A DNA stretch of 23,819 nt. Origin: UBA4582 sp964228885. Lineage in GTDB: Bacteria > Pseudomonadota > Gammaproteobacteria > Pseudomonadales > Azotimanducaceae. The stretch lies in the NCBI GenBank assembly GCA_964228885.1, contig CAXRCG010000188.1:1-23819 (forward strand). The letters are read 5' to 3'. Every line of letters begins with the position of its first letter. Positions within the stretch are counted from its first letter, which is position 1. The position numbers and the translations under genes were made by a program. Under the pieces are notes generated by a model that was given only the letters and a program-made list of their open reading frames with translations, had not been told where the DNA came from and did not search any database. Below, in pieces: positions 1 through 8,431 of the stretch.

Positions 1-76
1 TGCGCAAAAGGCTAGACTTGAGCATTTTGGTATGGAATATTGAGTCCCAAATCTAATCACGACTATCGAGGACGAT

Positions 77-1261
77 ATGAGCGAAGCAGGCGCTGTTAAA
101 GCTAAAGGGATTGAGTCAAGTTCGTTGGCAGATTCTGACATTGATATTGCGCCACACCTCTCTTTGTTCCGGGAGCTTGGTGCTCAGGCGCGGGTTGACC
201 GGCAGGTTTCTGTTAAAGCTGTAAACGCATTGAAGGAGTCAGGCTTTATACGCGCACTCTTGCCAAAAAAGTGGGGGGGGCTCGAGGCTACGCCGCAGCA
301 GTTTTTTGCGACTCATTTGGCCATTGCGGAACAGGATATGAGTACCGCTTGGATCGGCGGGATAATTGCTGTCCATGCTTACCAATTGGCATTGATGTCA
401 GAGCAGGCCCAGGCGGATGTGTACGCCACCACTGGGCCAGACACCTGTATTTCCAGTTCCTACAATCCAGTGGGCGGTAAGGTCGAGTTGGCGGATGAGG
501 GTTTCATGCTCAGTGGCCGCTGGGGATGGAGTTCTGGTTCTGAACACTGTAGTTGGGTATTACTTGGAGCGATTGTTCCCGGTGAGGGGTACCGCACATT
601 TTTGGTACCGAGATCCGACTACCAAATTGAAGATACCTGGCATGTTTACGGCCTGCAGGCGACCGGGTCCAATGACATCGTTATCGAGGCGCCTGTGTTC
701 GTGCCTGATCATCGCACTCACAAGCAAATGGACGGATTCAACTGTGTTCACAGTCAAACCAATCCGATGTATAGCATTCCTTGGGCGCAGTTATTTGTCA
801 GGGTGGTATCTACACCAGCGATTGGCGCAGCAAAGCATGCGATCGAACTATTTACTAGTAATTCTTCCGGTAGCAGTACAGACCCAACCAAGCTGCAAGG
901 TGACCCGGACATCACTCGGCGCGTTGCCGCAGCCCTAAATGACATTGACGAAGTCGAAACGATGTTGTTTCGGAATTTTGACCGCATGTTAGCCGCGGTC
1001 GTGGCGGGCTGTGAAATTCCAATGGTTGATCGTGTTACCTATCGTTATCAGGCGAGTGTGGTGACGAATAAAATGGCGGGTGCGATAGACCAATTATTTG
1101 AAGTGGCGGGTGGTCAAAGCATATTCAATGGCGCGGGTATTCAGGAGATCTGGCGCGATGTTCACAGCGCGCAGGCACACGTTGCAAATAATCCGACACC
1201 ATTTGCGAGAAATCTTGGCGGGATGGCGCTGGGCGCGGAAAACGCAGATGTCTTTCTCTAA
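77..1261 (+). CDS. hsaA: HsaA-type 3-HSA 4-hydroxylase, oxygenase component
   Basis: This is a flavin-dependent monooxygenase of the acyl-CoA-dehydrogenase fold (two-component group D). In the known pathway HsaA uses reduced flavin from HsaB to hydroxylate 3-HSA to the catechol 3,4-DHSA. The protein is 394 aa, which is the length I recall for M. tuberculosis HsaA. The N-terminal helical part carries LPKKWGG (about residues 61-67), the middle has the WGWSSGSEH segment (about 148-156), and the C-terminal helices carry EVAGGQSIFNGAGIQEIWRD, as in HsaA and TesA2. The start is fixed by GAGGA at 68-72 just before the ATG. It leads an operon whose next five genes are the rest of the ring A/B route, which supports the steroid assignment over a phenol or indole monooxygenase. 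The partner reductase HsaB is not in the window. The 76 upstream bases show no convincing promoter. Confidence 0.88.
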   Translation: MSEAGAVKAKGIESSSLADSDIDIAPHLSLFRELGAQARVDRQVSVKAVNALKESGFIRALLPKKWGGLEATPQQFFATHLAIAEQDMSTAWIGGIIAVHAYQLALMSEQAQADVYATTGPDTCISSSYNPVGGKVELADEGFMLSGRWGWSSGSEHCSWVLLGAIVPGEGYRTFLVPRSDYQIEDTWHVYGLQATGSNDIVIEAPVFVPDHRTHKQMDGFNCVHSQTNPMYSIPWAQLFVRVVSTPAIGAAKHAIELFTSNSSGSSTDPTKLQGDPDITRRVAAALNDIDEVETMLFRNFDRMLAAVVAGCEIPMVDRVTYRYQASVVTNKMAGAIDQLFEVAGGQSIFNGAGIQEIWRDVHSAQAHVANNPTPFARNLGGMALGAENADVFL

Positions 1262-1283
1262 CGAATGATAATAGGAGAAGAAT

Positions 1284-2111
1284 ATGACGAAGGGACCGCC
1301 AAGAGCGAACACTAGCCAAGTCGGTGATCTGGAGATTCACTACCACGATCACGTGCCTGATACAGTCAAAGGTACCGCGGTTTTTGTTCATGGCAGTGGT
1401 CCAGGCGCCAGTGGATACAGCAATTTCAAGAAAAACATCGATGTTTTTTTGCGGGCTGGATACCGGGTAATTGTCCCCGATCTACCCGGCTTTGGCTACT
1501 CTTCAAAACCCGTTGATCTCGACTACACTTCCGTCTTTTTTAAGGATGCGCTTGTCGGGCTGCTCGATAATATCGGCGTCGAGAGCTGTGCTTTGATCGG
1601 TAATTCCCTTGGTGGTGCTATCAGCATTAGAGCTGCGCTAGATCACCCTCAATTGGTTAACAAATTAGTACTAATGGCGCCAGGTGGTATTGAAGAGTTT
1701 GATACCTACATGGCGATGCCTGCTATGGCTAAGATGATCAGTAATTTTGTTGGTGGTGCATTGGATCAAGACGGCCTGCGTCGGGTTCTGCAAACGCTAG
1801 TTTATGATCCTGTTCATGTAACTAACGAACTGGTTGAGGAGCGTTGGGCTATCTTGCAGAATCAGCCTCCAGAAGTGCTGTCTAGAATGGTTATTCCGAA
1901 TATGGAATTGGAACTCGCCAATATTCAATGCCCTGTGCTGAGTTTTTGGGGTGTCGATGATGAGTTGCTGCCTGTAACCGGTGGCCAGAAAATCACTCAG
2001 GCCTGTCGGCCAAGCCGGCACCTTGAGTTAGCGGAATGTGGTCACTGGGTCATGGTTGAGCACGCGCGGGTGTTTAACGCCACCTGTCTTGATTTTTTGG
2101 ATAACCACTAG
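1284..2111 (+). CDS. hsaD: HsaD-type meta-cleavage product hydrolase (4,9-DSHA hydrolase)
   Basis: An alpha/beta-hydrolase that cleaves a C-C bond in the ring-opened product 4,9-DSHA, giving HIP and 2-hydroxyhexa-2,4-dienoate. It is 275 aa, slightly shorter than the 280-290 aa typical of HsaD/BphD. Visible features are the oxyanion loop HGSGPGASG from residue 36, the nucleophile elbow GNSLGG with Ser108, the acid in GVDDELLP (Asp226 by alignment with the GREDR/GRDDR motif of the family) and His254 in CGHW. AGGAGAA lies 6-7 bases before the ATG. The stop TAG overlaps the GTG start of the next gene by one base, which implies translational coupling. The neighbours make the steroid hydrolase more likely than a biphenyl or cumate hydrolase. 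Confidence 0.9.
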   Translation: MTKGPPRANTSQVGDLEIHYHDHVPDTVKGTAVFVHGSGPGASGYSNFKKNIDVFLRAGYRVIVPDLPGFGYSSKPVDLDYTSVFFKDALVGLLDNIGVESCALIGNSLGGAISIRAALDHPQLVNKLVLMAPGGIEEFDTYMAMPAMAKMISNFVGGALDQDGLRRVLQTLVYDPVHVTNELVEERWAILQNQPPEVLSRMVIPNMELELANIQCPVLSFWGVDDELLPVTGGQKITQACRPSRHLELAECGHWVMVEHARVFNATCLDFLDNH

Positions 2112-2893
2112 TGCTTGATTCTCCCACAATCGAACGGCTGGGAGCCAAGTTGTTTCATTGCTTGCTGTCAGGCAGCACGATGGTACCGATTACGGCTTCG
2201 TGTCCCAATGTAACGGTCGATGATGCTTACAGGATCTCGCAGCAGTTTCTAGCACTCCGACTAGCTGCAGGCGAGCAGGTAGTGGGCAAAAAAATTGGCG
2301 TTACAAGTTCAGCGGTCCAGGAAATGCTAGGTGTATATCAGCCTGACTTTGGCTTTTTGACAGATGCGATGTGGGTGCGTGACGGCAAGGTTGATTGTTC
2401 GAGTTTGATCGCGCCTCGGGCCGAGGCTGAAATCGCTTTCCGCTTAAGAGAATCGTTGCGTGGTCCGGGCATAACGGGCACCGATGTGTTGGCTGCGACA
2501 GATACGGTCAGCGCCTGTTTTGAAATTGTCGATTCTCGAATCGAGAACTGGCAGATAAAAATAATGGATACGGTAGCTGACAATGCCTCCTGCGGAGTTT
2601 TTGTTATCTCGGAGCAGGAGGTGCCGGTCGGCGATCTCGACCTCTCGAGTTTGACGGTGGTGGTCGAGAAAAATGGTGAGTTTCTCAGTGAAGGGGCAGG
2701 CAGCGATGTACAGGGTGCGCCTGAAAATGCAGTTGCCTGGTTGGCGAACACGCTCGGTGAGTACGATATTCCTCTACTCGCTGGAGAAGTTATTCTGTCG
2801 GGTTCGCTCGTGCCATTGGCACCTGCTGTCAAAGGTGATCACTTTAGGATGAGCATTGATGGTTTGGGTAGCACTGAAGTGCGTTTTGTATAG
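2111..2893 (+). CDS. hsaE: HsaE/TesE-type 2-hydroxydienoate hydratase
   Basis: A member of the 2-keto-4-pentenoate hydratase / fumarylacetoacetase-like family, 260 aa. It hydrates 2-hydroxyhexa-2,4-dienoate released by HsaD to 4-hydroxy-2-oxohexanoate. Family signs are VVGKKIGVTS near residues 57-66, APRAEAEIAF (about 101-110, metal-binding acidic residues) and the C-terminal LSGSLVPLAPAVKGD stretch. The start is a GTG that overlaps the hsaD stop (TAGTG). No clear Shine-Dalgarno sequence precedes it, so expression probably depends on coupling to hsaD. The order HsaD-HsaE-HsaG-HsaF follows the reaction order apart from the last two. Confidence 0.88.
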   Translation: MLDSPTIERLGAKLFHCLLSGSTMVPITASCPNVTVDDAYRISQQFLALRLAAGEQVVGKKIGVTSSAVQEMLGVYQPDFGFLTDAMWVRDGKVDCSSLIAPRAEAEIAFRLRESLRGPGITGTDVLAATDTVSACFEIVDSRIENWQIKIMDTVADNASCGVFVISEQEVPVGDLDLSSLTVVVEKNGEFLSEGAGSDVQGAPENAVAWLANTLGEYDIPLLAGEVILSGSLVPLAPAVKGDHFRMSIDGLGSTEVRFV

Positions 2894-2917
2894 AGAAAAA
2901 TTAGAACGGAGTAGCCC

Positions 2918-3856
2918 GTGGCTAAAGTAGGATGCGCAATTCTGGGGTCTGGCAACATAGGTACAGATCTCATGATAAAAATAATCGAGACCTCCGCGGT
3001 TCTCGAGCTCTTGATTTTTGCCGGCATTGAAGAATCGTCAGAAGGTTTGGCGATGGCGAGAGAGAGGAGCGTGAAAACGACTCACAATGGCATCGACGGG
3101 GCGAAACAGCTAGCAGAATGGTCTAGCGTCGATATCGTTTTTGACGCAACCTCAGCAGGTGCCCATGGGTATCACAATGAAGTCTGCCAGAATGATGGCA
3201 AGCAAATGGTTGATCTAACACCGGCAGCAATTGGCCCCTATTGTGTGCCAGTGGTGAACCTCGAAGATCATCTGAAAGAGGCCAACGTCAACATGGTGAC
3301 CTGCGGTGGTCAGGCAACAATTCCGATGGTTGCAGCGGTAAGAAGTGTCTCAGAAAGTGTGCCCTATGCCGAGATTGTTGCTTCAGTTTCGTCGCGAAGC
3401 GCAGGTCCTGGTACTCGCGCTAATATTGATGAATTTACCGACACCACATCAAGAGGGATTGAGGTTGTCGGTGGGGCCGAGCGCGGTAAAGCCATTATTG
3501 TTCTGAACCCCGCTGAACCACCCATGATCATGCGCGATACTGTCTATACGTTATCTGTGGGTGCAGAAACGACTGACATCGAGGCTGCCGTCGATGCCAT
3601 GGTGGCGCGCGTGCAGAGTTATGTTCCTGGCTATGAGCTCAAGCAGAAAGTTCAGTTTGAACGATTCGGCAGTAATAACCGTCTGCATATTCCTGGTATG
3701 GGCGACTACGAAGGTGTCAAGTCAACTATTTTTCTGGAGGTCGAAGGTGCAGGCCATTACCTGCCGAAGTACGCAGGTAATCTCGACATTATGACGGCAG
3801 CTGCGATGAGTACGGCGGAGCGAATCGCCTCGATCAAGTTTGGGATCGCGGCATGA
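2918..3856 (+). CDS. hsaG: HsaG/TesF-type acylating acetaldehyde/propionaldehyde dehydrogenase
   Basis: An NAD-dependent CoA-acylating aldehyde dehydrogenase of the DmpF/BphJ family, 312 aa, the usual length. In steroid catabolism it turns propionaldehyde from HsaF into propionyl-CoA. The N-terminal Rossmann motif ILGSGNIGTDL (8-18) binds the nucleotide, and NMVTCGG contains the expected thioester Cys129 (Cys132 in DmpF). It starts with GTG preceded by ACGGAG. Its stop overlaps the next start as ATGA, consistent with the known tight complex of this enzyme with its aldolase, which channels the aldehyde. Confidence 0.92.
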   Translation: MAKVGCAILGSGNIGTDLMIKIIETSAVLELLIFAGIEESSEGLAMARERSVKTTHNGIDGAKQLAEWSSVDIVFDATSAGAHGYHNEVCQNDGKQMVDLTPAAIGPYCVPVVNLEDHLKEANVNMVTCGGQATIPMVAAVRSVSESVPYAEIVASVSSRSAGPGTRANIDEFTDTTSRGIEVVGGAERGKAIIVLNPAEPPMIMRDTVYTLSVGAETTDIEAAVDAMVARVQSYVPGYELKQKVQFERFGSNNRLHIPGMGDYEGVKSTIFLEVEGAGHYLPKYAGNLDIMTAAAMSTAERIASIKFGIAA

Positions 3857-4902
3857 AGATCACAGACCCAACGAAAGAAAAACTATATATTCAGGATGTA
3901 ACCCTGCGCGACGGTATGCATGCAATGCGGCACTTGTACACCATAGATCACGTTCGCGACATTGCTAGAGCGTTAGATCAGGCCGGTGTTGATGCTATCG
4001 AAATCGCGCATGGTGATGGGTTGAATGGCGGTAGTTTTAATTATGGTTTCGGTGCTCAGACCGATTGGGAATGGATTGAAGCAGTTGTTGACGTCGTTGA
4101 GCATGCGGTTGTCACAACTTTGATTTTGCCAGGTATTGCCACCAAAGAAGAATTGAAGCGAGCCTACAATGCGGGTGTGCGTTCCGTCAGAGTCGCGACC
4201 CACTGCACTGAGGCTGACGTCTCAAGACAGCATATTCAAATAGCTCGCGAATTGGGCATGGACACCATTGGTTTTCTGATGATGAGTCATATGGTGGAAC
4301 CTGCTTTGCTCGCCAAGCAAGCGAAGCTAATGGAATCATACGGCGCTGAGTGCGTCTACGTCACTGACTCCGGTGGCGCGCTTGATATGGATGGCTATCG
4401 AGAGCGTTTTCTCGCTTATCAAAATGTACTGAACGAAGAGACTGAGCTGGGTGTGCACGCACATCATAACCTTTCTCTCGGCGTGGCTAATTCGTTAGTC
4501 GCCGTCCAATGCGGCGCACGGCGAATCGATGCCTCCCTCGCTGGAATGGGAGCTGGCGCAGGCAATGCGCCCCTGGAAGTTTTTATCGCCGCGGCTGATC
4601 GAAAAGGTTGGCGGCATGGTTGCGATCTTTTCAAGTTAATGGACGCAGCTGAAGAACTCGTGCGTCCATTGCAGGACAGGCCGGTTCGCGTGGACCGAGA
4701 AACTCTGTCTTTAGGCTACGCTGGTGTTTATTCATCGTTTCTTCGCCACGCGGAAAAAGCGGCCGAGGAATATGGATTAGATACGCGAGAAATCTTGGTT
4801 GAGCTCGGCAGCAGGAGAATGGTTGGAGGTCAGGAAGATATGATCGTCGATGTCGCTTTGGATATGGTGAAAGCAAAACAGGCAACTGGAGTTGATGTAT
4901 GA
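3853..4902 (+). CDS. hsaF: HsaF/TesG-type 4-hydroxy-2-oxovalerate/-hexanoate aldolase
   Basis: A class II pyruvate aldolase of the DmpG/BphI family, 349 aa. It splits 4-hydroxy-2-oxohexanoate to pyruvate and propionaldehyde. The N-terminal TLRDGMHA motif gives Arg19, Asp20 (metal ligand) and His23 (proposed base). VHAHHN gives the metal ligands His202 and His204. The C-terminal helical DmpG-communication domain, which contacts the dehydrogenase, is complete. The gene overlaps hsaG upstream and hsaC downstream by ATGA, so all three are translationally coupled. Confidence 0.93.
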   Translation: MKITDPTKEKLYIQDVTLRDGMHAMRHLYTIDHVRDIARALDQAGVDAIEIAHGDGLNGGSFNYGFGAQTDWEWIEAVVDVVEHAVVTTLILPGIATKEELKRAYNAGVRSVRVATHCTEADVSRQHIQIARELGMDTIGFLMMSHMVEPALLAKQAKLMESYGAECVYVTDSGGALDMDGYRERFLAYQNVLNEETELGVHAHHNLSLGVANSLVAVQCGARRIDASLAGMGAGAGNAPLEVFIAAADRKGWRHGCDLFKLMDAAEELVRPLQDRPVRVDRETLSLGYAGVYSSFLRHAEKAAEEYGLDTREILVELGSRRMVGGQEDMIVDVALDMVKAKQATGVDV

Positions 4903-5777
4903 CGATTAGTTCACTGGGTTACGCGAGAATTTCGTTAAAAAACCCCCAGGACTGGGCACAAGTTGGTGAAGAGGTATTAGGGTTTGATTCAAGCACAGCT
5001 GAGGATGGCAGTGTGCGACTCAGAATGGATGAATCGCCATTTCGTTATCTCGTGGAAAAATCAGAAACGGAAGGCTTTGTTTGTGCCGGTTGGGAGTGTC
5101 CTGCCGAAAAATTCGAAAAAATTGTAAATCTGCTGGATAACCAGGGGGCATTGATCGGGTCTGGAAATGAAAGTGAATGTGCAGCGCGAGCTGTAGGCGC
5201 TTTTGTCACTGCAAAAGACCCTTCGGGTAACCTGCTTGAGGTATTTCACACCCGTGACAGTGATATGCCTTTCGCATCACCCCTCGGTCTCGATTATGTC
5301 GCTGGTAACCTCGGTCTAGGTCACGCTGTCCTGCCTGCATCGGCTCATGATGAAACTAGCGAGTTTTACAACACGGTGCTTGGTTTTGGTTTGAGCGATC
5401 AATTGGTCCTGCCGCCGCCGGTGGAAGATATGCCAGAAATGCGGATCAATTTCTATCACGCAAATAATCCGCGCCATCACAGTCTAGCGCTGTTTAATGG
5501 TCCGGCGCCGTCTGGTGTAGTGCATTTGATGACGGAGATGACGTCAATCGACGCCGTTGGTAGTTGCATGGACCGAGTTAATGCCGCAGGGATTCCAATT
5601 ACTGCAACGCTAGGACGTCACGTCAATGACGGTATGGTTTCTTTTTACTTTCTTGCACCAGGCGCAATCCCGATGGAAGTTGGCTATGACGGTACACAGC
5701 ATGACTGGTCTAATTTCGAGCCTACCCAGAGCACGGTAGGTGATCATTGGGGACATGTCTACAATTTTCCGGAGTAA
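4899..5777 (+). CDS. hsaC: HsaC/TesB-type extradiol catechol dioxygenase
   Basis: A two-domain type I extradiol dioxygenase (vicinal oxygen chelate fold), 292 aa. It cleaves ring A of 3,4-DHSA at the meta position to 4,9-DSHA. The second domain holds the iron site: His142 in LGLGHAVL, His194 in PRHHSLAL and Glu260 in PMEVGYDG. These match the His146/His210/Glu260 set of BphC. The gene begins inside the hsaF stop (ATGA). In actinobacteria HsaC sits directly next to HsaD/HsaA; here it comes last in the ring A/B block. A biphenyl-type role is possible from the fold alone, but all neighbours argue for steroid. Confidence 0.91.
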   Translation: MTISSLGYARISLKNPQDWAQVGEEVLGFDSSTAEDGSVRLRMDESPFRYLVEKSETEGFVCAGWECPAEKFEKIVNLLDNQGALIGSGNESECAARAVGAFVTAKDPSGNLLEVFHTRDSDMPFASPLGLDYVAGNLGLGHAVLPASAHDETSEFYNTVLGFGLSDQLVLPPPVEDMPEMRINFYHANNPRHHSLALFNGPAPSGVVHLMTEMTSIDAVGSCMDRVNAAGIPITATLGRHVNDGMVSFYFLAPGAIPMEVGYDGTQHDWSNFEPTQSTVGDHWGHVYNFPE

Positions 5778-5780
5778 AGG

Positions 5781-6659
5781 ATGATCGATAAAACGATAAC
5801 AATTGAAGAGATTGCCGCCCAGGTCGAAAGCGGTATGACCCTTGGTATTGGTGGCTGGGGCGGGCGTCGTAAACCTATGGCATTTATTCGTGAACTTTTG
5901 AAAACCGGGGTTAAGGATCTGACAGTGTTGTCCTATGGTGGTCCGGATGTTGGTATGCTCGCCGCTGCAGGAAAAATAAAGAAACTCGTTTTTGGTTTTG
6001 TCTCCATGGATCTAGTGCCGCTGGAAGGACATTTCAGGCAGGCGCGTCAGTCCGGTACGATCGATGTGGTTGAAGTTGATGAGGGCATGTTTCAACTTGG
6101 CCTAAAAGCGGCGGCGGCACGATTACCTTTCCTGCCAACCAGGGTTGGGTTTGCATCGGACGTACTGGCCACTAATCCAGAGATCAAGACCATCAGGTCT
6201 CCATATGACGACGGTGAAGAGCTGGTCGCGATGCCCGCACTGAAGGCTGACATTTCAGTCTGTCATGTAAACCAGGCAGATATTCAGGGTAATTCTCGTA
6301 TTTCGGGACCGGACCCTTTCTTTGACGAATGGTTTTGTCGCGCCGCTGACAGAGCCTATCTAACGACTGAAGAAATCGTTTCCACTGATGCGTTCAACGA
6401 TCCGATGACAGCGCTGCAAATGCCAATTGAGCGAAATCTGGTTCACGGCATCGCACTGGCACCATGCGGGGCTCACCCAACATCCTGCGGTCCAGCCTAT
6501 GGCATGGACATTGCGCATCTACAGAACTACAACGCGAATGCGAAAGGGGGTTGGCAAGGCTACGTCGATGAGTTTGTTAATGAAAAGAGTCTTGCGGCTT
6601 ATATCGAACATGTCGGCGGCGCCGCTGCGGTCGCTGCATTACCACTACCGGTATTCTAG
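5781..6659 (+). CDS. ipdA: IpdA: COCHEA-CoA ring C hydrolase, alpha subunit
   Basis: The alpha subunit of the CoA-transferase-like IpdAB complex. Despite its fold, IpdAB is known to hydrolyse the last steroid ring (COCHEA-CoA), not to transfer CoA. The protein is 292 aa, the length I recall for M. tuberculosis IpdA. The N-terminal GIGGWGGRRKPMAF (22-35) is the glycine-rich family start. EVDEGMFQLGL contains Glu101, which I take to be the equivalent of the catalytic Glu105 of M. tuberculosis IpdA. AARLPFLPTRVG follows, as in the family. GGAG stands 6 bases before the ATG. Only 8 bases separate it from ipdB, as expected for obligate partners. Confidence 0.9.
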   Translation: MIDKTITIEEIAAQVESGMTLGIGGWGGRRKPMAFIRELLKTGVKDLTVLSYGGPDVGMLAAAGKIKKLVFGFVSMDLVPLEGHFRQARQSGTIDVVEVDEGMFQLGLKAAAARLPFLPTRVGFASDVLATNPEIKTIRSPYDDGEELVAMPALKADISVCHVNQADIQGNSRISGPDPFFDEWFCRAADRAYLTTEEIVSTDAFNDPMTALQMPIERNLVHGIALAPCGAHPTSCGPAYGMDIAHLQNYNANAKGGWQGYVDEFVNEKSLAAYIEHVGGAAAVAALPLPVF

Positions 6660-6667
6660 GAGGAACC

Positions 6668-7456
6668 ATGGCTTATTCTCTTGCCGAACTTTGTATTTGC
6701 GCTGCAGCTGAAGCCTTTCGAGACGATGGCGAATATATGGTAACCAGTATCGGTCTGGTACCGAGGCTCGCAGCTTCACTAGCGAAATCGACTTTTGAAC
6801 CAGGCCTGATGATGACGGAAGGCGAAGCCTATCTCGTTTCGGAACCGGTACCTGTCGGTCCACGCGGCGACTACAAACCCAAAATCGAAGGTCTGATGAC
6901 CTATGAGCGAGTTTTTGACATTGTGAACAGGGGCTTACGTCATGCCATGGTCACTCCGGTTCAACTTGACCGGTTTGGACAGATGAACATCTCTGTTGTT
7001 GGCGACTACAAAAAGCCAAAAACCGCGTTGCTTGGCTGTCGTGGATACCCAGGTAACACGATCAACAATGCCAACAGCATGTTTGTCCCGAGTCACGATA
7101 CTAGGACATTTGTCGCGGGTGAAGTCGATATGGTGGGTGGTATCGGCTACAACCCTAAAAAGTGGCCCGGTGGCATTAAGCCGCTATTTCTTGATCTTCG
7201 GAGAATCGTATCGAACCTCTGTGTGATGGACTTTTCCGGACCAGACAATGCGATTCGGGTTGTCAGCCTGCATCCAGGTGTGACCTTTAATCAGGTTCAG
7301 GAAAATACAGGATTTGAGTTGGCCAAGCTTGATGATCTTGGAGTAACGCCTGCGCCAACGGATGAACAACTGGCTTTGTTCTCCACACTTGACCCGCACA
7401 ACCTTCGTGCAACGATCTTTAAGGACAATCCAGCAGGCGTACCGGAAGCCACTTAA
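6668..7456 (+). CDS. ipdB: IpdB: COCHEA-CoA ring C hydrolase, beta subunit
   Basis: The beta subunit of the IpdAB heteromer, 262 aa. It belongs to the CoA-transferase beta fold and, with IpdA, completes the site that opens ring C after ring D has been hydrolysed. The N-terminus ELCICAAAEAFRDDGEYM and the middle GQMNISVVGDYKKPKTALLG (about 104-123) are typical for IpdB and glutaconate-CoA-transferase B chains. A strong AGGAGGA precedes the ATG. The 54 bases to the next ATG are one of the two largest spacers in the operon and are AT-rich; an internal promoter there is possible but I could not identify consensus boxes. Confidence 0.9.
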   Translation: MAYSLAELCICAAAEAFRDDGEYMVTSIGLVPRLAASLAKSTFEPGLMMTEGEAYLVSEPVPVGPRGDYKPKIEGLMTYERVFDIVNRGLRHAMVTPVQLDRFGQMNISVVGDYKKPKTALLGCRGYPGNTINNANSMFVPSHDTRTFVAGEVDMVGGIGYNPKKWPGGIKPLFLDLRRIVSNLCVMDFSGPDNAIRVVSLHPGVTFNQVQENTGFELAKLDDLGVTPAPTDEQLALFSTLDPHNLRATIFKDNPAGVPEAT

Positions 7457-7510
7457 ATATCTGATTCTCTAAACAGGTGTATTAAGACTAGATTAGTTAA
7501 AGGAGTGATC

Positions 7511-8419
7511 ATGACCGATCCCAGTGAAATGGATCTCGAGCTTGTCGACAGGGTAAAGGCAGATATCAAATATGAGGAATCTGACCCGATTCTTTATGAA
7601 GATATCGGTCATGTCGCTTACATCACGCTCAACCGACCGCAGGTTCACAATGCACAGAATAGCCAGATGTTATATGCCCTAGATGATGCCTTTGCTCGGG
7701 CAGTAAACGATGACTCTGTGAAATGTATCGTGCTCCGCTCAAACGGTAAACACTTTTCCCAAGGGCACGATATTGGGACGCCGGGGCGGGACTTTGAGGC
7801 GCCTGTTGAAAGAAGGCTGATGTGGTATGACCATACAAACAAGCCGGGCGCCGAGAAAGCTTTTGCCCGTGAGCAGGAAGTCTATCTTGGGTTCTGCAAA
7901 CGGTGGCGCGCAATCCCAAAGCCAACAATTGCGCAAGTTCATCGTGGCTGTATTGCTGGAGGACTGATGTTGGCTTGGGTCTGTGACTTAATCATTGCTT
8001 CGGATGATGCTTTTTTTCAAGACCCTGTGTTGACCATGGGCTTTCCGGGGGTCGAATACTTTGCACATGTTCATGAACTCAATGTGCGACTGGCCAAGGA
8101 ATTTTTATTCCTTGGAGACCGGATGACGGCGCAGCGCGCCTATGAGATAGGTATGGTCAATAGAGTGGTCGTCAGAGAGCAACTAGAAGAAGAAGTTTTG
8201 GCGATAGCGCAACGGATCGCAAAGCAGCCGCGCCTCGGTCTGCTGCTGACCAAACAAGCTTGCAACCATATTGAAGAACTGCAGGGGAAATCGACAGGCA
8301 TCGATGCGGTGTTTGGTATGCACCACTTTGCCCATGCTCAGAATTCATTGGTGAAAGGCGATTACATTGCGGGTCACGACCTCGGTTCGATGGCGAAATC
8401 CAATAAATCCAAATCCTAG
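7511..8419 (+). CDS. Long crotonase-fold protein (enoyl-CoA hydratase/isomerase family), atypical active site
   Basis: A 302-aa crotonase, longer than the usual 250-265 aa because about 35 extra residues (about 92-126) follow the first oxyanion motif SQGHDIG. I chose ATG 7511 over the in-frame GTG at 7505 because AGGAG (7501-7505) is correctly spaced only for the ATG. The second oxyanion region reads CIAGGLMLAWVCD (147-159). By simple alignment with rat mitochondrial ECH, both catalytic glutamates are replaced (Glu144 by Met153, Glu164 by Pro172), while Asp171 and Glu182 lie nearby. It resembles the EchA13-like long crotonases rather than EchA20. Its place between ipdB and ipdC suggests a role in ring C/D thioester processing. 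Classical hydration is doubtful, and isomerase, hydrolase or lyase activity is possible. Confidence 0.8.
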   Translation: MTDPSEMDLELVDRVKADIKYEESDPILYEDIGHVAYITLNRPQVHNAQNSQMLYALDDAFARAVNDDSVKCIVLRSNGKHFSQGHDIGTPGRDFEAPVERRLMWYDHTNKPGAEKAFAREQEVYLGFCKRWRAIPKPTIAQVHRGCIAGGLMLAWVCDLIIASDDAFFQDPVLTMGFPGVEYFAHVHELNVRLAKEFLFLGDRMTAQRAYEIGMVNRVVVREQLEEEVLAIAQRIAKQPRLGLLLTKQACNHIEELQGKSTGIDAVFGMHHFAHAQNSLVKGDYIAGHDLGSMAKSNKSKS

Positions 8420-8431
8420 GGACCAAACCCC

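Noticed and set aside
1..76. Tail of an upstream gene or a KstR-like operator before hsaA
   Set aside because: All three frames reach stops within this stretch and none ends in a recognisable sequence; no inverted repeat like the known KstR or KstR2 sites is visible.
2338..2832. 164-aa minus-strand open frame opposite hsaE
   Set aside because: Shadow of hsaE with low-complexity Ser/Thr composition and no plausible start signal.
7457..7510. Internal promoter in the spacer between ipdB and the long crotonase
   Set aside because: The spacer is AT-rich, but I could not find a -35/-10 pair with acceptable match and spacing.
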